Source: Acidisphaera sp035272265 (lineage in GTDB: Bacteria; Pseudomonadota; Alphaproteobacteria; Acetobacterales; Acetobacteraceae). From it: DNA of 8,728 nt. Location of the stretch: positions 1 through 8,728 of the forward strand of contig DATEQV010000079.1 of assembly GCA_035272265.1 (NCBI GenBank), read 5' to 3'. Of this stretch, positions 6,360 to 8,728 are shown one piece after another (position 1 is the stretch's first letter; the number at the start of each line of letters is the position of its first letter). The translations under genes were made by a program, and so were the position numbers. The notes beneath the pieces were generated by a model that worked only from the letters and a program-made list of their open reading frames with translations, was not told where the DNA came from and did not search any database.

Positions 6360-6918
6360 GGACTGGCGCAATCAGATGGAGGGCCGTGCGTTGCCGCCGA
6401 TCAACGGCCGCTTTGCCGACGACTTCCGCCCCGTGGTCGCGGCAGCGGCCTTGATGCTCGGGGTGAGCGTGCCCGGACTGGCGCACGCCGATCCGGCGTC
6501 CGACTGTCAGGCCGCGGGCGGCAGCTACATGACCGGCGCTGTCGTCTCCGGGCCGCAGTTCTGGCGCGGCCATCCGCTGCGCGGCGTCGAGTTGTCGCAC
6601 ACGCATATCCGCGTGCGGTCCGACGGCGACCAGCGCGTGTACGATGTCGCGATGGATGACGTCTTCGCCGGCGGCTACGACGCGGCGGGCGACTCGGTGC
6701 CGGCGCCGCTGTCGCAGATCCAGGTCGGCGATCATGTCGAGTTGTGCGGCCAGCTCTACCCGGACGGGACGGGCATTCACTTCGTGCATACGAACTGCGG
6801 CGACCCCCCGATGGCGAGCGACCCGGACGGCTGGGTGAAAGAGATCGCGGCAGACGGCGCGCGGGGCCCGAACCTGGAGGCGAGCACGGAATACTGCTCG
6901 CTGTGGCAGCGCCACTAG
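6358..6918 (+). CDS. secreted four-cysteine protein of unknown function
   Basis: The frame gives 186 residues with a hydrophobic stretch (26-41) followed by LAHA and DPAS, a good signal peptidase I site after Ala44. The product is therefore probably periplasmic or secreted. The mature part of about 142 residues has four cysteines (50, 130, 147, 180), which could form two disulfides. The central part, VGDHVELCGQLY...TGIHFVHTNCGD...DGWVK, resembles the small beta-barrel pattern GDxVxxxGxY...GxIHxxHH...GWxK that I recall from DUF3465-type exported proteins, but the likeness is loose. The start is uncertain: the ATG at 6358 gives a long 25-residue n-region and has only a weak ribosome binding site; the ATG at 6376 or an internal GTG are alternatives. 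It stands alone, divergent from the 6139 gene, and is followed by a REP-like element. Confidence 0.75.
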   Translation: MDWRNQMEGRALPPINGRFADDFRPVVAAAALMLGVSVPGLAHADPASDCQAAGGSYMTGAVVSGPQFWRGHPLRGVELSHTHIRVRSDGDQRVYDVAMDDVFAGGYDAAGDSVPAPLSQIQVGDHVELCGQLYPDGTGIHFVHTNCGDPPMASDPDGWVKEIAADGARGPNLEASTEYCSLWQRH

Positions 6919-6938
6919 CAAGGCAGGGCGGTTGCTCT

Positions 6939-7023
6939 CGTCATGGTCCGCGAAGGCGGACCATCTACGCCTTTGCCGGCCGTGCGAAAGACGGGCCCGG
7001 CCCGTCTGCTGTGGGCCATGACG
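6939..7023. repeat. compound REP-like palindromic element
   Basis: The element of about 85 bases is bounded by CGTCATGG (6939-6946) and its inverse CCATGACG (7016-7023). Inside are two hairpins: ATGGTCCGC (6943-6951) against GCGGACCAT (6956-6964) around GAAG, and GACGGGC (6990-6996) against GCCCGTC (7000-7006). Palindromes with CGTCATGG borders and a GCGAAGGC core are, from memory, common extragenic repeats in alphaproteobacterial genomes. It sits just after the stop at 6918, where it could slow mRNA decay or end transcription. Confidence 0.65.
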
Positions 7024-7056
7024 GTGAAACGACGACGGCCGTTCGGTCCGCATGAA

Positions 7057-7076
7057 CCCGCCCTGGCCAGGGCGGG
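7057..7076. repeat. perfect 20-bp palindrome
   Basis: CCCGCCCTGG (7057-7066) is followed directly by its inverse CCAGGGCGGG (7067-7076). In RNA the central bases would open to give a GC-rich stem. It lies between the REP-like element and the small lipoprotein gene; no T run follows. It may belong to the same repeat cluster or act as a terminator for 6358-6918. Confidence 0.55.
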
Positions 7077-7166
7077 AACCCGGCAATCGCGAAGCTTGAC
7101 CGGCCGCGCGCATTGCGGCGCGGGGCCGCGCGTGGTTAGCGTCTGCTTTGATCGAGGGAGGACCGG

Positions 7167-7337
7167 ATGCGCCGCCTGCTTCTTCTCCTGGCAGTCGCGC
7201 CGCTGGCGGGCTGTTACTACTACCCATACCCGCCGCCGGCTTACTATCGCCGACCGCCACCGCCACCGCCGGGTTACAACCAAGGTCGTCCGCCGCCGCA
7301 ACAGCCGGGCCAGTACTATCCGTCGAATCCCGAGTGA
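7167..7337 (+). CDS. small Pro/Tyr-rich lipoprotein
   Basis: This short gene encodes 56 residues. MRRLLLLLAVAPLAGC is a complete lipoprotein signal: two arginines, a leucine-rich core and the lipobox LAGC with Cys16 as the lipidated residue. The mature 41 residues are almost only Pro, Tyr, Gly, Gln and Arg (YYYPYPPPAYYRRPPPPPPG, then PPPQQPGQYYPSNPE), so they should be unfolded and may contact the cell wall or outer membrane surface. The ATG at 7167 has GAGGGAGGA at 7154-7162, an excellent ribosome binding site, which strongly supports translation. I recognise no named family; many proteobacteria have similar tiny Pro/Tyr-rich lipoproteins without known function. Position +2 after the Cys is Tyr, not Asp, which fits outer-membrane sorting by the rule known for enterobacteria. 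Confidence 0.82.
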   Translation: MRRLLLLLAVAPLAGCYYYPYPPPAYYRRPPPPPPGYNQGRPPPQQPGQYYPSNPE

Positions 7338-7568
7338 CCGGCGGTCTGACGAGTTCGGATGACGGCAGCCGGGCCGTGGTTGCCTAGGCTCGGGCGGTGT
7401 GTGCGGCGACGGGCGAAGCGGGCGCGGTGCCGGGTGACGTGTCGCCTGCGGTGAACGAGCAGGATGCGCCCTGCGGCGATGCCGCCGAGCGGCCGCGCCA
7501 ACCAACCGCGGTCCTCGAGGCCGACGCGGAGCAGCGTCGGAGGCGATAGGCGCGGCTGAACGTCTGCC
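7338..7568. other. gene gap without recognisable content
   Basis: The 231 bases between the lipoprotein and the membrane protein show no convincing gene. A GTG-started frame of about 50 codons (7398-7550) has no ribosome binding site, and a longer minus-strand frame lacks any recognisable motif. No promoter consensus or terminator was found. Confidence 0.4.
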
Positions 7569-8102
7569 ATGATGCAAGAGCAAGCAGCCCCGCTCACCTT
7601 CACCACGCCCGCGTGGAAGTGTCTCCTGTTCGCCTGTCTCTCGGCTGGCTTCGTCATGGTCGGCTGGTTCCTGGTCGCCGCTGCCGACACGACGACCTTT
7701 CACGGGTTGAAAGGGTACGTCGCCGGCTGGGCCGCGATCATCTTCTTCGGCCCGTGCGGCATCGTGCTCGCGCTGCAGATCTTCCCGAGGTTCCGGCAGC
7801 GGCTGACGGTCGAGGAGGACGGCTTCGAGGTCCGCACATGGCGGGGCGTCAGGCGCTACCGGTGGGCGGACGTCGCCGGCTCCTTCCAGATCTACAAGGT
7901 GCGGCGAACCAAGTTGGTCGTCTTCGACAACGCGCAGGCCGGCCGCAATCTCAACACGGCGTTCTCCGGCTTCAACAGTTCGCTGCCGGCTCAGCTCGGC
8001 ATCCCGCCTGAACAGCTGGCGCGCCTGATGAACGACCGGCTGACCGCCGCGCGCGGCGGCCGTTCCGGTCACCTCCGCTCAGGCGAGCAATTCCTAGGAT
8101 AA
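7569..8102 (+). CDS. two-helix membrane protein with PH-like soluble domain
   Basis: The gene encodes 177 residues, or 176 if the second ATG at 7572 is used. Two hydrophobic segments, about 17-39 and 49-71, should form a membrane hairpin. The rest is soluble: RLTVEEDGFEVRTWRGVRRYRWADVAGSFQIYK (78-110) and TKLVVFDN have the strand-rich pattern of bacterial PH-like (bPH or STM3941-type) domains that follow a pair of membrane helices. A helix with IPPEQLARLMNDRL ends the fold. The function of such proteins is not established. No good ribosome binding site precedes the double ATG. The gene is the last one with the typical high-GC codon use; the accessory segment starts right after its TAA. Confidence 0.75.
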   Translation: MMQEQAAPLTFTTPAWKCLLFACLSAGFVMVGWFLVAAADTTTFHGLKGYVAGWAAIIFFGPCGIVLALQIFPRFRQRLTVEEDGFEVRTWRGVRRYRWADVAGSFQIYKVRRTKLVVFDNAQAGRNLNTAFSGFNSSLPAQLGIPPEQLARLMNDRLTAARGGRSGHLRSGEQFLG

Positions 8103-8211
8103 TAGCAAGCGTAGGGTGCAAAAGCGCGCAGCGCGCATTGCACCATTCTTCTCGGTTGCCGAGGTGAGCGGCGGATTACCCTTGCGCTGCATCCTACTTG
8201 CTTGCTTGCTA
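8103..8211. repeat. small palindromic element with inverted ends (MITE- or REP-like)
   Basis: The left end reads TAGCAAGC then GTAGGGTGCA (8103-8120). The right end, read on the minus strand from 8211, starts with the same TAGCAAGC, then six extra bases, then GTAGGATGCA (to 8188). Within it, GGTGCAA (8115-8121) pairs with TTGCACC (8138-8144) and encloses GCGCGC, A, GCGCGC (8124-8136), a strong hairpin. Elements with a GTAGGGTGCAA...TTGCACC hairpin are widespread extragenic repeats in proteobacteria, as far as I recall. It has no coding capacity, so any mobility would need an enzyme from elsewhere. A short CTTG run (about 8196-8216) forms the right edge. Confidence 0.6.
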
Positions 8212-8262
8212 CTTGCTGAACGTGCTTGCAAGGATGCTATCCGCACGATGAGAGCCGGTCTC

Positions 8263-8268
8263 TATAAA
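8263..8268 (+). promoter_or_regulatory. possible -10 box of the DUF6884-like gene
   Basis: TATAAA at 8263-8268 lies in an A/T-rich patch 45 bases before the ATG at 8313. No convincing -35 sequence sits 16-18 bases upstream. If it is used, transcription would begin near 8275, which favours the ATG at 8313 over that at 8280. Confidence 0.25.
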
Positions 8269-8312
8269 AGATTGCATCCATGGCGACCATCTTTCGCGAG
8301 ATAGACCGAACT

Positions 8313-8567
8313 ATGCCAGCGAACGCAATCGTGCTGCGGTCGTGCGTCAAATCTAAGCGCAGCTACCGGTGCAAAGCCGCTGAAATGTACACAAGCCCCC
8401 TCTTCCAAAAGACGATGGCTTACGCACAGCGCCTCAGGGCAAAGCGCATCTTTATCCTATCGGCAAAGTACGGTCTGCTGGACCCGGATGACATCATCGA
8501 CCCATACGAACAGACACTCAAAACTAGTCTCTGCTCAACCCGGTGCGAGCACGGACTTTCCCTGTAG
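8313..8567 (+). pseudogene. DUF6884-like protein, 3' end lost at a transposase junction
   Basis: The frame from the ATG at 8313 gives 84 residues (95 from the ATG at 8280). It begins with IVLRSCVKSKRSYRCKAAEM, then YTSPLFQK, RIFILSAKYGLLDPDD and DPYEQTLKT. This series (SCxKSK, YxSPLFxK, ILSAKYGLL, PYExTL) is the N-terminal half of the DUF6884 family, whose function is unknown to me. Family members continue well beyond this point, but here similarity ends near 8526 and is replaced by SLCSTRCEHGLSL, which is the antisense of the transposase end. The gene is therefore truncated and probably inactive. Base use is clearly poorer in GC than upstream, a sign of foreign origin. I prefer the 8313 start because its N-terminus fits the family; neither start has a strong ribosome binding site. 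Confidence 0.72.
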
Positions 8568-8728
8568 CGTCATTCTGATGGCCTGATAGGCGTCGATGCC
8601 ACGACGAGCGGCGGTTCCCACGATGGAGCGGAGCGCGGCGAACAGGTCGGCGCCCCAGTTGGAGCGGAAGCCACCGGTGACCTTGCGATAGGTGGCGGTG
8701 GGACGGAGTTCACGTTCGCTGCCATTGT
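8527..8728 (-). mobile_element. end of an IS66-type insertion sequence
   Basis: The transposase end on the minus strand and the abrupt loss of the DUF6884 frame near 8526 together mark one edge of an insertion sequence. Its other end is outside the window. I could not identify a terminal inverted repeat or a target duplication. The transposase stop lies only about 8 bases from the inferred edge, which is closer than usual for IS66, so the edge may instead reflect a later deletion. Confidence 0.6.
8535..8728 (-). CDS. IS66-family transposase, C-terminal fragment
   Basis: The minus strand encodes the last 63 residues of a transposase cut by the window edge, with TGA at 8535-8537. It begins NGSERELRPTATYRKVTGGF, continues RSNWGADLFAALRSIVGTAA and RRGIDAYQAIRMTLQG, and ends KSVLAPG. 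NxSERxLRP followed by RKVTxGFRSxWGA is the hallmark of the C-terminal end of IS66 transposases (TnpC type), including the Glu of the catalytic triad in the SER motif region. The enzyme would cut and join DNA during transposition. Whether the full protein and any accessory TnpA/TnpB genes are intact cannot be seen. It runs opposite to the truncated DUF6884-like gene and overlaps its new 3' end. Confidence 0.85.
   Translation of the reverse strand, partial: NGSERELRPTATYRKVTGGFRSNWGADLFAALRSIVGTAARRGIDAYQAIRMTLQGKSVLAPG

Noticed and set aside
7398..7550. GTG-started frame of about 50 codons
   Set aside because: It has no ribosome binding site, no recognisable motif and a composition like random high-GC sequence.
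6915..8072. 385-codon minus-strand frame across the lipoprotein and membrane-protein genes
   Set aside because: It has low-complexity Arg/Pro/His content and no motifs, and it opposes two genes with signal or membrane segments and, for the first, a strong ribosome binding site.
8196..8218. CTTG repeats as a CRISPR or phase-variation tract
   Set aside because: The tract is too short and imperfect, has no spacers, and is not inside or just before a reading frame; it forms the edge of the palindromic element.

Overview
The window comes from a high-GC bacterial chromosome. Codon third positions are almost all G or C up to about position 8100. Composition, the REP-like palindromes and the gene families suggest a proteobacterium, perhaps an alphaproteobacterium of the Acetobacteraceae/Rhodospirillales kind. 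No rRNA or other phylogenetic marker is present, so that placement is inference.

Layout. (1) 2-2165, plus strand: a 2-keto-3-deoxygluconate (KDG) cluster. It holds the C-terminal end of a KduD-type dehydrogenase, the sugar kinase KdgK and the permease KdgT, closely spaced and followed by a strong hairpin. Together these make KDG, import it and phosphorylate it to KDPG for the Entner-Doudoroff aldolase, as in pectin or uronate use. (2) 2291-3073, plus: an exported DUF2066-like protein. (3) 3102-4309, minus: an FMN split-barrel (pyridoxamine-phosphate-oxidase-like) gene and, 8 bases downstream, tag (3-methyladenine DNA glycosylase I). (4) 4431-6139, minus: two genes of unknown function, a small helical protein with a GPRTD repeat followed by a coiled-coil protein of about 400 residues. 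The C-terminal 30 codons of the larger one lie in another frame, which indicates a frameshift. (5) 6358-8102, plus: a four-cysteine secreted protein, a compound REP-like palindrome, a 56-residue Pro/Tyr-rich lipoprotein and a two-helix membrane protein with a PH-like soluble part. (6) 8103-8728: an accessory junction. It holds a small non-coding element with inverted ends, a DUF6884-like gene of lower GC, and the end of an IS66-type transposase that truncates this gene.

No tRNA, rRNA or CRISPR array was seen, and no gene-free stretch exceeds 300 bases. The least understood parts are the two-gene unit at 4431-6139 and the broken DUF6884 gene next to the insertion sequence.
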